Origin: Chloroflexota bacterium
Lineage (GTDB): Bacteria; Chloroflexota; UBA6077; JACCZL01
NCBI GenBank assembly: GCA_030447245.1
Contig: JAUJPG010000001.1
Coordinates: 270,338-334,337 of the forward strand
Direction: 5' to 3'
Length of the DNA: 64,000 nt
The translations under genes and the position numbers were made by a program. The notes under the pieces are model-generated. The model had not been told where the DNA came from and did not search any database. It saw nothing but the letters and a program-made list of their open reading frames with translations. Positions 41,932-51,329 of this stretch are shown here, piece by piece. Each line of letters begins with the position of its first letter. The first letter of the stretch is position 1.

Positions 41932-43859
41932 GTGCGGTCCAGACAGCAGATCGAGGCGGAGATCCGGCAGCGATTTGGCCTTGTGGCGCGGGCACCGCAG
42001 CTCGAGCTGGTCGAGCGGACGCTCGGCGGCAAATCTTCGCTTGGGATCATGCCAACCGGCGGGGGCAAGTCGCTGACGTTCCAGGCCTCCGCGCTGCTAC
42101 TCCCTGGGACCGTGGTCGTGGTCTCGCCATTGATCTCGCTGATGCGAGACCAAGCTGGTCGGCTAGGACGCGTGCTCCGGGTGGCCCGGCTTGACTCGAC
42201 GCTTGATCGCGACGAGGCGCGCGACACGCTGCGGGCGCTTGCGGTTGGCGAGCTGGACCTGCTCTATGTCGCGCCGGAGCGTTTGGCAAACGAGCGCTTT
42301 CGAGCGGCTCTGGGGCGAACCAGCGTGGCAGCCCTGGCGGTCGACGAGGCCCACTGCATCAGTGCCTGGGGCCACGACTTCCGGCCCGACTATCTTCGCT
42401 TGCCGCTGCTGTTGGCCGACCTCGGCCATCCTCCGTTCTGGCCTTGACCGCGACCGCTCCGCCTAAGGTGCAGGCCGAGATCCGCACGAGCCTGGGTGTC
42501 CCGAATGACGGCGTCGTGAACACTGGAGCGCGCCGACCGAACCTTGCCCTGCGCGTTGAGGTGCCGGGCGGACCGCGAGCGGCGGGTGATCCAGTTGGTC
42601 ACCGCCGAGCCTGACACTCCGACGATCGTCTACGCCCTGCGCCAGGCCGACACCGAGCGCCTGGCGCACGTTCTCGACGAAGCGGGCGTACGAGCGGCGG
42701 CTTATCACGCCGGGCTGCCGTCCGAGCAGCGGGCATACGTGCAGGACCGCTTTGTGAACGATGACATCGCCTGCATCGTGGCGACCATCGCTTTCGGGAT
42801 GGGGGTGGACAAGCCGAACGTGCGCCGCGTGATCCACGTCCACGCGGCACGCAGTCTCGAAGGCTACGTTCAGGAGGTCGGACGGGCAGGCCGTGACGGT
42901 GCGCGCCGCCGAGGCAGTCCTCCTGTACGACGACACCGACCTCCCGGCCCTGGCCAACTTTGTCGATGCCAAGATCCCCACAGACGACCAGATTCGGTGC
43001 GCACTGAACGAGGCGTTCACATCCAAGGAGTCGCCGACAATTATTGCGTTCAATCCGTATGCGGTCGGCGTCGCGCACGACCTGGATCCCTGGCGATTCG
43101 GACCCTGTTCGCTCGTTTAGAGCTGCGCGGCGTCGTCAGGGCCCTGACTCCCACGTACGACACGTACCAGCTTCCGATCGACCACGATCCGGCGGTCGTG
43201 GCCGCGGCGCTCGGCGGCCAGGACGCGGCGATCTGGACTGCCCTGGTCGCGCGCGCCAAACGGGGGCGAACCTGGCTCACGCTTGGCCTGGCCGAGGCGG
43301 CACGCGCCGCCGACCTGCGACGCGACGACGCGCTACGGGTGCTTCGCCGCGTCGAGGAGGATGGCCTGGTCGAGCTTCGCGCCACCGGGCGTGCTCCACC
43401 GGTATGAGATCTTGCGCAGGCCGGATCGATCAACGGACACGCCCGCACTGCTGAGCACGATTCGCGACTCGGCTGAAGCCGAGCATCGCCGTCTAGAAGC
43501 GGTCCGGGCGGTACGTCATGGAGGAGGTCTGCCGACAGGCGCACGCCCTGACGTATCTCGGGGACGCGGACACTCGGCGCTGCGATGTGTGCGATCTCTG
43601 CAGGGGAGCCCGGCCGCTGGGCGCAGCGGATCTGTCTCATCCACACTGGCGCACGACCTTCGATCCGACGGCGATTTCCGACCTGGCCAGACTTACTCCC
43701 GACGCGATCGCCATTGCACGTGCGCTCTGCCAGGTGACGACGGCGCGCTCGCGGCCCTACCGCCGCCACCCCGCGTGGGGCAGGCTCGAACGGGCGCCGT
43801 ACCGCGAAGTACTCGCGCTGGTCGAACAAGAGCTTGCGCGTTCGGCCGTACCGCGGTGA
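41932..43859 (+). pseudogene. recQ: RecQ-family DNA helicase, broken by about six frameshifts
   Basis: Pieces of a RecQ helicase lie in order but in changing frames: helicase motif I GIMPTGGGKSLTFQ and motif II VDEAHCISAWGHDFRPDY (from 41932); LALTATAPPKVQAEI (motif III, shift near 42435); TIVYALRQADTERLAHVL and VATIAFGMGVDKPNVRRVIH plus QEVGRAGRDG (motifs IV-VI, shift near 42560); EAVLLYDDTDLPAL (shift near 42895); winged-helix part (shift near 43110); a further piece (near 43400); and the zinc-site end YLGDADTRRCDVCDLC (near 43510). About 640 codons in all, a normal RecQ length without HRDC. Amino acids between shifts are well conserved, so decay is recent or the sequence here is poor. Confidence 0.85.
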
Positions 43860-43889
43860 GCCTCTCGATCGACGAGAGAAGGGGTACCC

Positions 43890-44985
43890 TCACGCACTCA
43901 AGATCTCGCGGTACACGGTCATCGTCTGCCGCGCCACGTGCTCGTGCGTGAAGCGTTCCAGCACCCGACGACGCCCGCGTGCGGCCAGTTCTGTTCTGAG
44001 CGCGCGGTCACCTGCGAGTCGCTGTAGGGATGCTCGCAACGCAGCCACGTTGCCCTCGGCGGCAATCAGACCCGCGTCTCCGATCACGTACGGGATCTCG
44101 CCGCTGGACGAGCCGATCACAGGCACACCGCACGCCATCGCCTCGATGAGCACTCGCCCAAACTGCTCCTTCCAGTTCGGCCGGGTCAGCGAGGGCAGGA
44201 CGAGCACGTCAAGCTCCCCCAGGCGCAGCGGCATCTCGCGTGAAGGAACTGCTCCCTCCACAGTGACGCGGTCACCCGCGCCGAGGGCTCGTGCTTCCGC
44301 AAGCAGCGCGTTCCGGAGCGGACCGCGGCCAAAAAGTCGCAGTCGCCAGTCGCCCCCCAGACCGGGCTGCGGCTTCGAGCAGCACGAAGACCCCTTTCTC
44401 TTCCACCAGCCGCCCGGCGTAGCCGATCGTGAATGTCTGTCCGCCACCTGCCTGGCGGGCGTGTGGCGTGAATATGGCTGGATCGACGCCAAACTGGGGG
44501 ATGACTGCCAACGGGCCCCTAAAGCCTTTGCGCCCCAGCTCCCGTGCTGCTTCGTTCGAGCCGGCGAGGGCGAAGCCGGCCCGCGCGAACACGTCACGCT
44601 CGAGCCAGCGGAACGGAGGCGGATAGCGGCGAAGGAGTTTCTGCCAGGTGAAGAAGACTACCCGGGCGCCGGCCGCACGTGCCTGACGCGTGGCAAGCCA
44701 GGTTGCGAGATTGTATGGCTCTTCGTCGACGTGGACGATGTCCGGTTTGATCTCGTGCAGCAGCCGAGCCAGCCCGGTGAAGTGAAACAGGTGAAAGTTG
44801 CCATCCAGCCGGATTGGTCGCACCACCAGGCGATAGCCGCGTTCGTGCGCCCGTTCCAATGACTGGCCTGCCCAGGCGGGTGGGACGACGCAGGTGAGCT
44901 CCAGGTCCGAGACTGAGGCCAGCACCTCGAGCTTGCGCTGGTACGCGCCGACTACCAGGGCTTTGGAGAGCATCAGCACGCGCAT
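43890..44985 (-). pseudogene. GT4-family glycosyltransferase with a homopolymer frameshift
   Basis: Two frames join to a full GT-B enzyme of about 364 residues. The first (from ATG 44985) has MLSKALVVGAYQRKLEVL and IVHVDEEPYNLATWLATRQ, FTIGYAGRLVEEKGVFVLLEA. Then, at a run of six G (on this strand, near 44354), the frame changes and continues DWRLRLFGRGPLRNALLAEA, REMPLRLGELDVLVLPSL, GRVLIEAMACGVPVIGSSSG to the stop at 43890. Removing one G restores the frame. The conserved E-x7-E donor site is in the second part. A one-base error in a G run is the simplest explanation, so the gene may be intact in the organism. Confidence 0.83.
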
Positions 44986-45064
44986 GGCATTCCGCCACTC
45001 CGAGGCCGGCGCTCGCTTTGCCAGGCCGTTCCTTTTTTTGTGCCGACGTCGAGCGCGCCCGACC

Positions 45065-45322
45065 TTACCAGCCCGCGCCGTAGTCGCGCCGCTCTGCATC
45101 GTCCGTGCAGCGACCGCAGGCGGCGCTCTCGAGCCGCGGCACGTAGCCCCAGTCTTCGGACCACGCTACGCCGCCACGGAAGTCCCAGCCGGCGTCGCTA
45201 ACGCCGTAGGCCCGTCGGCAAAAACGGCAGGTTGGCAAACAGTCCGGGTGGAACAACATTGTGCCGATCCCGGACGGACTGGCATCTTCCACTCCGTAGC
45301 CGCACACCGCACACGCTTCCAC
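45065..45322 (-). CDS. Small cysteine-rich zinc-ribbon-like protein
   Basis: 85 residues with eight possible zinc ligands: C4-x2-C7, H25-x2-C28, C32-x2-C35 and C69-x2-C72, arranged like two tandem or crossed zinc sites, somewhat LIM-like. Between them are aromatic stretches (DAGWDFRGGVAWSEDWGYVPR). No family is recognised. GTG 45322 has GAGGAG six bases upstream. It lies upstream of the GT4 gene on the same strand. A role in protein or nucleic-acid binding is possible but unproven. Confidence 0.7.
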   Translation of the reverse strand: MEACAVCGYGVEDASPSGIGTMLFHPDCLPTCRFCRRAYGVSDAGWDFRGGVAWSEDWGYVPRLESAACGRCTDDAERRDYGAGW

Positions 45323-45366
45323 GCGTTCTCCTCGTCCAGTGCGCGCGGTGGTTTAGGCGCGCTCTT

Positions 45367-46140
45367 TCAGCTTCCCCTAATCTCCCGCACAGCCTGGCTA
45401 GCCGCCACGGTGAGGATGCGCGCCTCGGCCGCCAGTGACACCAGGGTGAACCCCTCGTCCAAGCGGCGGCGAGCTTCCCTGGCGGAAGCGACCATCACGC
45501 CTGCCCCAACGCTATGCCGACTCGCCGCGTCCAGGACTCTGGTGAGGGCATCCTGGTAGCGCGGATCAGGGCTATCAAGCTGGGGTGGCTGGATGCCCAG
45601 CGAGGCGGTCAGGTCCTGGGGACCGACGAAGGCGCAGTCGACGCCCGGGACGGCCAGAATCTGGTCCAGCGCTTCCAGGGCACGCGTGTGCTCGATTTGT
45701 ATGCAGACGAAGATTTCCTCGTTTGCGCGGCTGAAGTAGGTGACAGTGTCGGTGCCCCAGGAGAGATCGTTCCGCCCACCAGCCAGGCTGCGTACGCCGT
45801 CGGGCGGGTACTTACACGAGGCCACAATCGCCGCGGCTTGCTCGGGGCTAGTCACCATCGGCGCCACGATGCCCCATGCGCCGAGATCAAGCGCGCGTTT
45901 GATGTTCTCATCGCTCGAGCTTGGGACTCGGACCAGCGGGGCCGCTCCCTGAGCCGCCACAACGGCCGCCATCGTCGCGGCGGTCTCCCAGTTAGTCGGG
46001 GCGTGCTCCAGGTCAATCGTCAGCCAGTCGAATCCGACGTTCGCCATTCGCTCCGCGGCGGCAATGCTACCCAGGCTCAGCCAGGTGCCGATCGTTGGAC
46101 GCCCCTCGCGAACCGCCCGTTTGACATGATTGCTGCGCAT
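45367..46140 (-). CDS. HpcH/HpaI-family aldolase
   Basis: 257 residues, metal-dependent class II aldolase of the pyruvate type (2-keto-3-deoxy sugar acid or 4-hydroxy-2-oxoheptanedioate aldolase). Catalytic and metal positions are present: TIDLEHAPT (general-base His), PLVRVPSS (Arg for pyruvate), IQIEHTRALEALDQIL (metal Glu) and CAFVGPQDLTASLG (metal Asp). ATG 46140 follows GGAAGGG. A TACAGT box lies at 46193-46188 on this strand. No sugar-acid pathway genes adjoin, so the substrate is open. Confidence 0.86.
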   Translation of the reverse strand: MRSNHVKRAVREGRPTIGTWLSLGSIAAAERMANVGFDWLTIDLEHAPTNWETAATMAAVVAAQGAAPLVRVPSSSDENIKRALDLGAWGIVAPMVTSPEQAAAIVASCKYPPDGVRSLAGGRNDLSWGTDTVTYFSRANEEIFVCIQIEHTRALEALDQILAVPGVDCAFVGPQDLTASLGIQPPQLDSPDPRYQDALTRVLDAASRHSVGAGVMVASAREARRRLDEGFTLVSLAAEARILTVAASQAVREIRGS

Positions 46141-46367
46141 CGATTCCCTTCCAGCCCGTGCCCAACCTTGCCCTAATGACTCAACTGTAGCGCGCGGCAA
46201 GGCTTTATCTCCATCGTTGCCCCGCGGAACCGCGACGGGACGACCCCCGTTACAACTGGCGACACCGTCCCCGACTGCAAGCCGAGCGTACCGGGCACCG
46301 TGGACACGGGCTGGTGAGTGGCGCGGATCCCCAAACACGAAACCGCCGCTGTCGGCGAGGAACAGAC

Positions 46368-47900
46368 ATGTCCCTGACCCGCACTCGACACCTTCTCGCG
46401 TGGATGCTGCTCAGCTGGCTGCTCCTTGGTACAGCACCTCCGCGCTCGGCGATTGCACAGCAGGCGGACGCGCGGATGTTCCCGCAGACAGGCTACCGTA
46501 TTGGGGAGGACTCGTTCTGGGACTACTTCAAGCGGCGGGGTGGTGTGCGGACCTTCGGGTACCCGGTGTCGAACTCGTTCACCTTGTTGGGCTTCAAGGT
46601 CCAGGTATTCCAACGCGAGATCCTTCAGCAGCAGCCGGACGGCTCCGTCACCATGATGAACATTCTGGACGAGGGCCTGATGCCGTACACGTCGATCAAT
46701 GGCTCGACGTTTCCGGCGCCCGACCAGGAGGTGCTCAAGCGTCAACCACAGGTCGGTACGCCCGACTACCACGCCAGGGCGCTGCAGTTCGTCAAGGACA
46801 ATGCGCCAGACGCTTGGCAGGGCAAGAAGGTCAACTTCTTCCAGAGGTTCACGAACAGCGTGCGGTTCGAAGAGGCGTTCCCGAACGGGATCGGTGACCC
46901 GGGCCTCCTGCCCGGGTTCAATCTCGAGGTGTGGGGTCTGCCAACGTCTCAACCCACTCCAGACCCGGCCAACGGCGGGTTCATCTACCTGCGCTTTCAG
47001 CGCGGAATCATGCACCACGACACCGCGACAGGAGCGACCCAGGGGCTTCTCCTCGCGGACTACGTGAAGGCGATCATGACGTTGCGCAATCTGCCGCCGG
47101 ACCTGGCGCTCCAGGCACGCGCGAACCGCCTCTATGGCCAGTTCGAGCCGCTGGCGCCACAGGCGGTTAGCCGTCCGAAGGAGTTAGTGGCGTCTGACCT
47201 GACTGGCGCGTTCAAGCGCGGACCGGCTGTCCTGGTTGACCCCGGCCATGGCGGCTCCGAAATAGGCTCCTCGCGTCAATTCACGGACGGGGCGAAACTG
47301 GTCGAGAAAGAGCTGAACCTGACGGTCGCCATGAGGCTCGTCGGACTATTGAAGGATGCCGGCGTGGACGCCTTCCCTTCGCGCGCCTCGGACACGAAAG
47401 TGAACGGCTCTCGCGATCTGACGGGCGATGACTAGGTTGGCCTGGCGGACGATCTCCAGGCCCGCGTCGATCTTGCGAACGAGGCCCGGGTGGATCTGCT
47501 GGTGTCGGTCCACTTCAACGGTATCGGCGACCCGACCAAGCGCGGGACGCAGGTGTTCTACGCGGATGGGCGTCCGTTCAGCGACCGCAGCCGCGCGCTG
47601 GCCGAGCTGACTCAGGCCAGTTTACTGAAGAATCTCAAGGATGCCGGCTACGAGTCAGCGGACCGCGGAGCGACACCCGATAGTCGGGTCCTGGGGCCGA
47701 ACAGCCATTACTACTTGCTCGGCCCCGCGAGCGAGTACCTGAAGCGCCCGAGCGAGATGCCGGGGATTATCGGCGAACCTCTGTTTATCACGAACGAGGA
47801 CGACGCGAACGCCCTGCGCCAGGATCGCCTCCTAACAGCCGTCGCGCGGGGCTATGCAGACGCGGTCAAGGCTTACTTCCAGCGCTACCCGTCGAGTTAG
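46368..47900 (+). pseudogene. Secreted N-acetylmuramoyl-L-alanine amidase with an internal TAG
   Basis: 510 codons. Signal peptide (WMLLSWLLLGTAPPRSAIAQ), a domain of about 230 residues with repeats of FFQRFTNSVRFEEAF / VFQREIL type seen in Chloroflexota secreted proteins, then an Amidase_3 domain cutting the peptidoglycan amide bond: LVDPGHGGSEIG (zinc His), KELNLTVAMRLVGLL (Glu), VDLLVSVHFNG (second zinc His) and FITNEDDANALRQ. TAG at 47433-47435 (codon 356) falls in the loop RDLTGDD-TAG-VGLADDLQARVD where homologues have a residue such as Gln. The sequence is otherwise intact on both sides. ATG 46368 has GAGGAA. Loss of the second zinc His downstream would inactivate the truncated protein. 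Confidence 0.83.
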
Positions 47901-47928
47901 TCAGGGTGGCTGCCCACTCACCTGGGAC

Positions 47929-47950
47929 GGCCCGGCGACCAATCCGGGCC
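47929..47950. terminator. Hairpin between convergent amidase and RNase J genes
   Basis: GGCCCGG and CCGGGCC pair over 7 bp around an 8-base loop, 29 bases after the amidase stop. No T tract. By position a bidirectional terminator is plausible. Confidence 0.45.
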
Positions 47951-48043
47951 GCGCCCCGAGCACGCGGGCTTGGGGGCCGCCACGCCGTGCGCGCGTGTCG
48001 TGACGCCTTGCCGCATACACGGCCGGAGACGTGCCTCGCCGGC

Positions 48044-49711
48044 TCAGACCTCGGTCAACACCGGGAGGATCATCGGCCGTCGGTGGGTCCGCTCGTACAT
48101 GAATGCGCCAAGCACCTCACGGATTTTGCCGCGCAGAAATCCGTAGTTCGGCTCCGCTTGCTGGACCTTCTGGAGCGCATGGATCAGCGCCTCACGGGCC
48201 TCCCCGAGAATGGCCTCTTGGCTGGGATCGACGATCCCGCGCGACACGAGGTCCGGTCCGCCAATCAGCTCCCCAGTTTCACGGTCGACGGCGACGGCGG
48301 CGATCAAGACACCGTCGGCCGCAAGGCGGTGCCGGTCGCGCAGGACCACCCGCGTGACGTCCCCGATGGTGAGTCCATCCACCAGCACCGAACCGGACGG
48401 CACGGTGCCGTTGGTCTGAGCTTGCTCGCCGTCAAACTCGATCACCTCGCCGATGTCGGCGATGAGTACGCGTTCTTCGGGGAGGCCGGCAGCCACCGCG
48501 AGCTCCTTGTACAGGACCAGCATGCGGTACTCGCCGTGGATGGGGATGCAATGTCGCGGCCGAAGCAGCCCGATCATGTGACGTAGCTCGTCCTGACTGG
48601 CATGACCCGAGACATGGATGCCGTGCTCGATCGCGCGGTAGATCACCTTGGCGCCGCGCCGGTAGAGGTTGTCGATCGACCGTGCGACCGTCTCTTCATT
48701 GCCGGGAATAGGTCCGGCGCTGAAGATGACGGTGTCGTCGGGAATGATCTGCACGTTGGGATGATCGCCGGCCGCCATTCGGCTGAGGACTGAGGTCGGC
48801 TCGCCCTGGCTGCCGGTTGCAAGGACCACGAGCTTGCTAGGAGGCAAACCCTGGCTTTGACGCAGACTGACCAGCGTCCCGTCGGGTGCCCCCAGATACC
48901 CCATCTCACCCGCGATCTTGAGGTTCTGGTCCATGCTCCGTCCGGCTACGGCGACCTTCCGTCCCAGGCGATGCGCGATCAGGATCACCTGTCGTAATCG
49001 AGACAGGTTGGAGGCAAACGTGGTCACGATGACCCGGCCGGCTGCCGCGCCGATGATCCGCTCAAGGTTCTGAGAGACTTCAGTCTCCGAACCGGTCCAG
49101 CCAGGGTTCTCGACGCGGACACAGTCAGAGAAGAGGGCCATGACGCCCTCGTCACCGAGCCTCCCGAGCGCATCCTCGTCGGTCGGGGTGCCGTCGACCG
49201 GCTGACGGTCAAACTTGTAGTCACCGGTGTGAAACACCGTACCGACGGGCGTACGAATCGCGAAGCCAACCGATCCTGGCACGCTATGGTTGACCAGGAT
49301 CGCCTCGGCCTCAAACGGTTCAAGGTTGATCTTCTGCCCCGGCTCGATCTCGATCAGCCTCGCCTTAGCGGTCTGGCGATGCTCCTTGAGTTTGCCCGCG
49401 ATGAGGCCAAGAGTCATTTTCGTGCCGTAGATCGGAAGCGGCTCTTCGCGCTCGAGCTCCATCAGCAGGTACGGGAGCGACCCGATATGATCTTCGTGGC
49501 CGTGGGTCACGAGCACGGCCAGGAGGTCGTCCGCTGCCTCGGTCACGTAGCTGAAGTCGGGGATCACGAGATCCACGCCGTGCAGCTCCGCCTCCGGAAA
49601 CTTGACTCCAGCGTCAACCAAAATCATATGGTCGTCGTACTCGAACAACGTCGAGTTCTTGCCCACTTCACCGACGCCGCCCAGCATCACCGCGCGCAAT
49701 GCTTCCGCCAC
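48044..49711 (-). CDS. rnj: Ribonuclease J
   Basis: 555 residues. RNase J is a beta-CASP metallo-beta-lactamase with 5'-3' exo- and endonuclease activity, central to mRNA decay in bacteria lacking RNase E. Seen: GGVGEVGKNSTLFEYDD, LVTHGHEDHIGSLP (zinc motif, about 68-80), FHTGDYKFD, VTTFASNLSRLRQV (beta-CASP), FSAGPIPGNEE, HVSGHASQDEL and IPIHGEYRML (RNase J-type motifs), and a C-terminal domain to SRGIVDPS...FMYERTHRRPMILPV. GTG 49711 has GAGGAGG five bases upstream; the frame continues upstream without homology. It is divergent from nrdR. Confidence 0.93.
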   Translation of the reverse strand: MAEALRAVMLGGVGEVGKNSTLFEYDDHMILVDAGVKFPEAELHGVDLVIPDFSYVTEAADDLLAVLVTHGHEDHIGSLPYLLMELEREEPLPIYGTKMTLGLIAGKLKEHRQTAKARLIEIEPGQKINLEPFEAEAILVNHSVPGSVGFAIRTPVGTVFHTGDYKFDRQPVDGTPTDEDALGRLGDEGVMALFSDCVRVENPGWTGSETEVSQNLERIIGAAAGRVIVTTFASNLSRLRQVILIAHRLGRKVAVAGRSMDQNLKIAGEMGYLGAPDGTLVSLRQSQGLPPSKLVVLATGSQGEPTSVLSRMAAGDHPNVQIIPDDTVIFSAGPIPGNEETVARSIDNLYRRGAKVIYRAIEHGIHVSGHASQDELRHMIGLLRPRHCIPIHGEYRMLVLYKELAVAAGLPEERVLIADIGEVIEFDGEQAQTNGTVPSGSVLVDGLTIGDVTRVVLRDRHRLAADGVLIAAVAVDRETGELIGGPDLVSRGIVDPSQEAILGEAREALIHALQKVQQAEPNYGFLRGKIREVLGAFMYERTHRRPMILPVLTEV

Positions 49712-49793
49712 CCAGCCTCCTCTCGCCCGATCGCGACCGGCCAATTGAACCACGCGCAGGCTCGCAGAACAAGAGCGCCGGGCATGCCCATGT

Positions 49794-49799
49794 TACAAT
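49794..49799 (+). promoter_or_regulatory. -10 element of nrdR, leaderless arrangement
   Basis: TACAAT followed by five bases and the ATG at 49805. No ribosome site is present, so the mRNA probably begins at or just before the ATG. Confidence 0.45.
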
Positions 49800-49804
49800 T
49801 TGCC

Positions 49805-50257
49805 ATGCGTTGCCCCTTCTGCGCGTCCCGCGAGACGCGCGTTCTTGACAAGCGTGACTCGGAAGAGTTTGCGTCAACCCGCCGTCGCCGCGAATGCTTG
49901 ATGTGTGGAGGGCGCTTCACCACCTACGAGCGACCCGAGATCACGACGCTAATGGTCGAGAAGAAGGATAAGCGGAGGCAGCCATTCGATCGTGCCAAGC
50001 TGCGGGCGAGCATCCAAACGGCGTGCACCAAGCGGCCGATAAGTGCTGAGACGATCGAACGGATGGTCGACCAGATCGATGCTACACTGAGAGGGCGAGA
50101 CGTCCTGGAGGTTTCCAGCCACGCGATTGGCGACCTGGTCGTCGAAAAGCTCCGCGCTGTCGACCAAGTAGCATACATTCGATTTGCGTCGGTGTACCGC
50201 GCTTTCGCCGACGTATCCTCGTTCGAGGACGAGCTCCGGAAGCTGCTGAAGACGTAG
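49805..50257 (+). CDS. nrdR: Transcriptional repressor NrdR
   Basis: 150 residues, the family size. NrdR represses ribonucleotide reductase genes in response to ATP/dATP. The zinc ribbon is CPFC (3-6) and CLMC (31-34) with VLDKRDSEEFASTRRRREC between; the ATP-cone follows (VEKKDKRRQPFDRAKLRASI ... ATLRGRDVLEVSSHAIGDL ... VAYIRFASVYRAF). No NrdR box pair or nrd gene is seen in the window. It is immediately followed by the CPBP gene. Confidence 0.96.
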   Translation: MRCPFCASRETRVLDKRDSEEFASTRRRRECLMCGGRFTTYERPEITTLMVEKKDKRRQPFDRAKLRASIQTACTKRPISAETIERMVDQIDATLRGRDVLEVSSHAIGDLVVEKLRAVDQVAYIRFASVYRAFADVSSFEDELRKLLKT

Positions 50258-50263
50258 CTGACG

Positions 50264-51226
50264 TTGCAGCCAGCATCGGATCTCTGGGCCAAAGCAGCCC
50301 TCAGGAAAAACGCACTCGTGTGCCGCATCGGATGGCCGGTGATCCTGTCCGCGGTCGGCGCCGTCGTGGCCGCAAGCGGTGGGACTTGGCTCGCCGTCCT
50401 CCGGATGGCCGGCGAGCCGCGGGGGCTAACGCCATCCAACACGGCAGCCCTCGCCGTCCTGGGCATTGGTGCCGCGGCCGTTGCAGGTGGGCTGGGTCAC
50501 TACGTGCTAGCGCCGGGCCTACGCGGAGGATCGGTGGCGTGGCATGGCGTCGGCTCACACCGCCTGGTACTTGCGAGCACCCTCCTGGTGATCCTGCTGA
50601 GCAATCTCGGACCGATTATCTTTGCGCTGGCCCAGCCGGGCCAGGGTCTGTGTTCCGTCTACGGCTTCCTGACGGCGGGCCTCAGCGTGGGCGTCTCCCT
50701 CATCCTCGTGACCTACGTTCGGTTCATCCGTCCCGGCGTGCTGACGGTTGCCGATCTAGGAATCCAACCAGAGCGGCTCGCCGGCCATCTCGGGACGGGA
50801 CTCTTGCTCGGCATGGGCGTGCTCGTGCTCAGCGCCACCATCCAGGCGCTCCTCGGCGCGCTCGGCGTGCGCCAGACGCAGCTCCAGGACCTGCGCTGTG
50901 TCCGCGACTTCCCGCCGATTGGATTCGCCGCGATCGTCTTTGTGGGAGGCGTGTTGGCCCCGATCGCCGAGGAGCTGTTCTTCCGTGGCTACGTGTTCCG
51001 GGCATACTTGCGCACGCGCGGCCCATTGGTTGCCTATGGGCTGAGCTCGCTGCTATTCGGCTCGCTGCACCTGAACCTGCCGGCGATCCTGCCCATCGTG
51101 ATGCTCGGCTTCGTCTTCTGCTGGGCGTACCAGCGAACCGGCAGCATCGTTCCAAGCATGGTCGCCCATGCGGTGAACAACTCGGTGGCATTCGTTATCC
51201 TGTACTTTGTGAGCGGCTCCGCATAG
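50264..51226 (+). CDS. CPBP-family intramembrane metalloprotease
   Basis: 320 residues, about eight TMs. CPBP (Abi) proteases have paired Glu and two His motifs; here VLAPIAEELFFRGYVFRAYL (EExxxR), LLFGSLHLNLPAIL (motif with H) and SMVAHAVNNSVAF (final H and N). The first half (to about 150) is extra TMs. Start is uncertain: TTG 50264 lies six bases after the nrdR stop, GTG 50321 directly before the first TM. Possible roles are prenyl-protein or peptide processing; no partner is evident. Confidence 0.82.
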   Translation: MQPASDLWAKAALRKNALVCRIGWPVILSAVGAVVAASGGTWLAVLRMAGEPRGLTPSNTAALAVLGIGAAAVAGGLGHYVLAPGLRGGSVAWHGVGSHRLVLASTLLVILLSNLGPIIFALAQPGQGLCSVYGFLTAGLSVGVSLILVTYVRFIRPGVLTVADLGIQPERLAGHLGTGLLLGMGVLVLSATIQALLGALGVRQTQLQDLRCVRDFPPIGFAAIVFVGGVLAPIAEELFFRGYVFRAYLRTRGPLVAYGLSSLLFGSLHLNLPAILPIVMLGFVFCWAYQRTGSIVPSMVAHAVNNSVAFVILYFVSGSA

Positions 51227-51329
51227 TGCCCGGACGGCGTCGAGGGAGGTTGCCTGGTCTCGATATAGGAGACGAGGACACCCCGGGCGCCTGCCGAGCG
51301 CACGTGATTCAGTCGCCCGGAGGAGTGTT

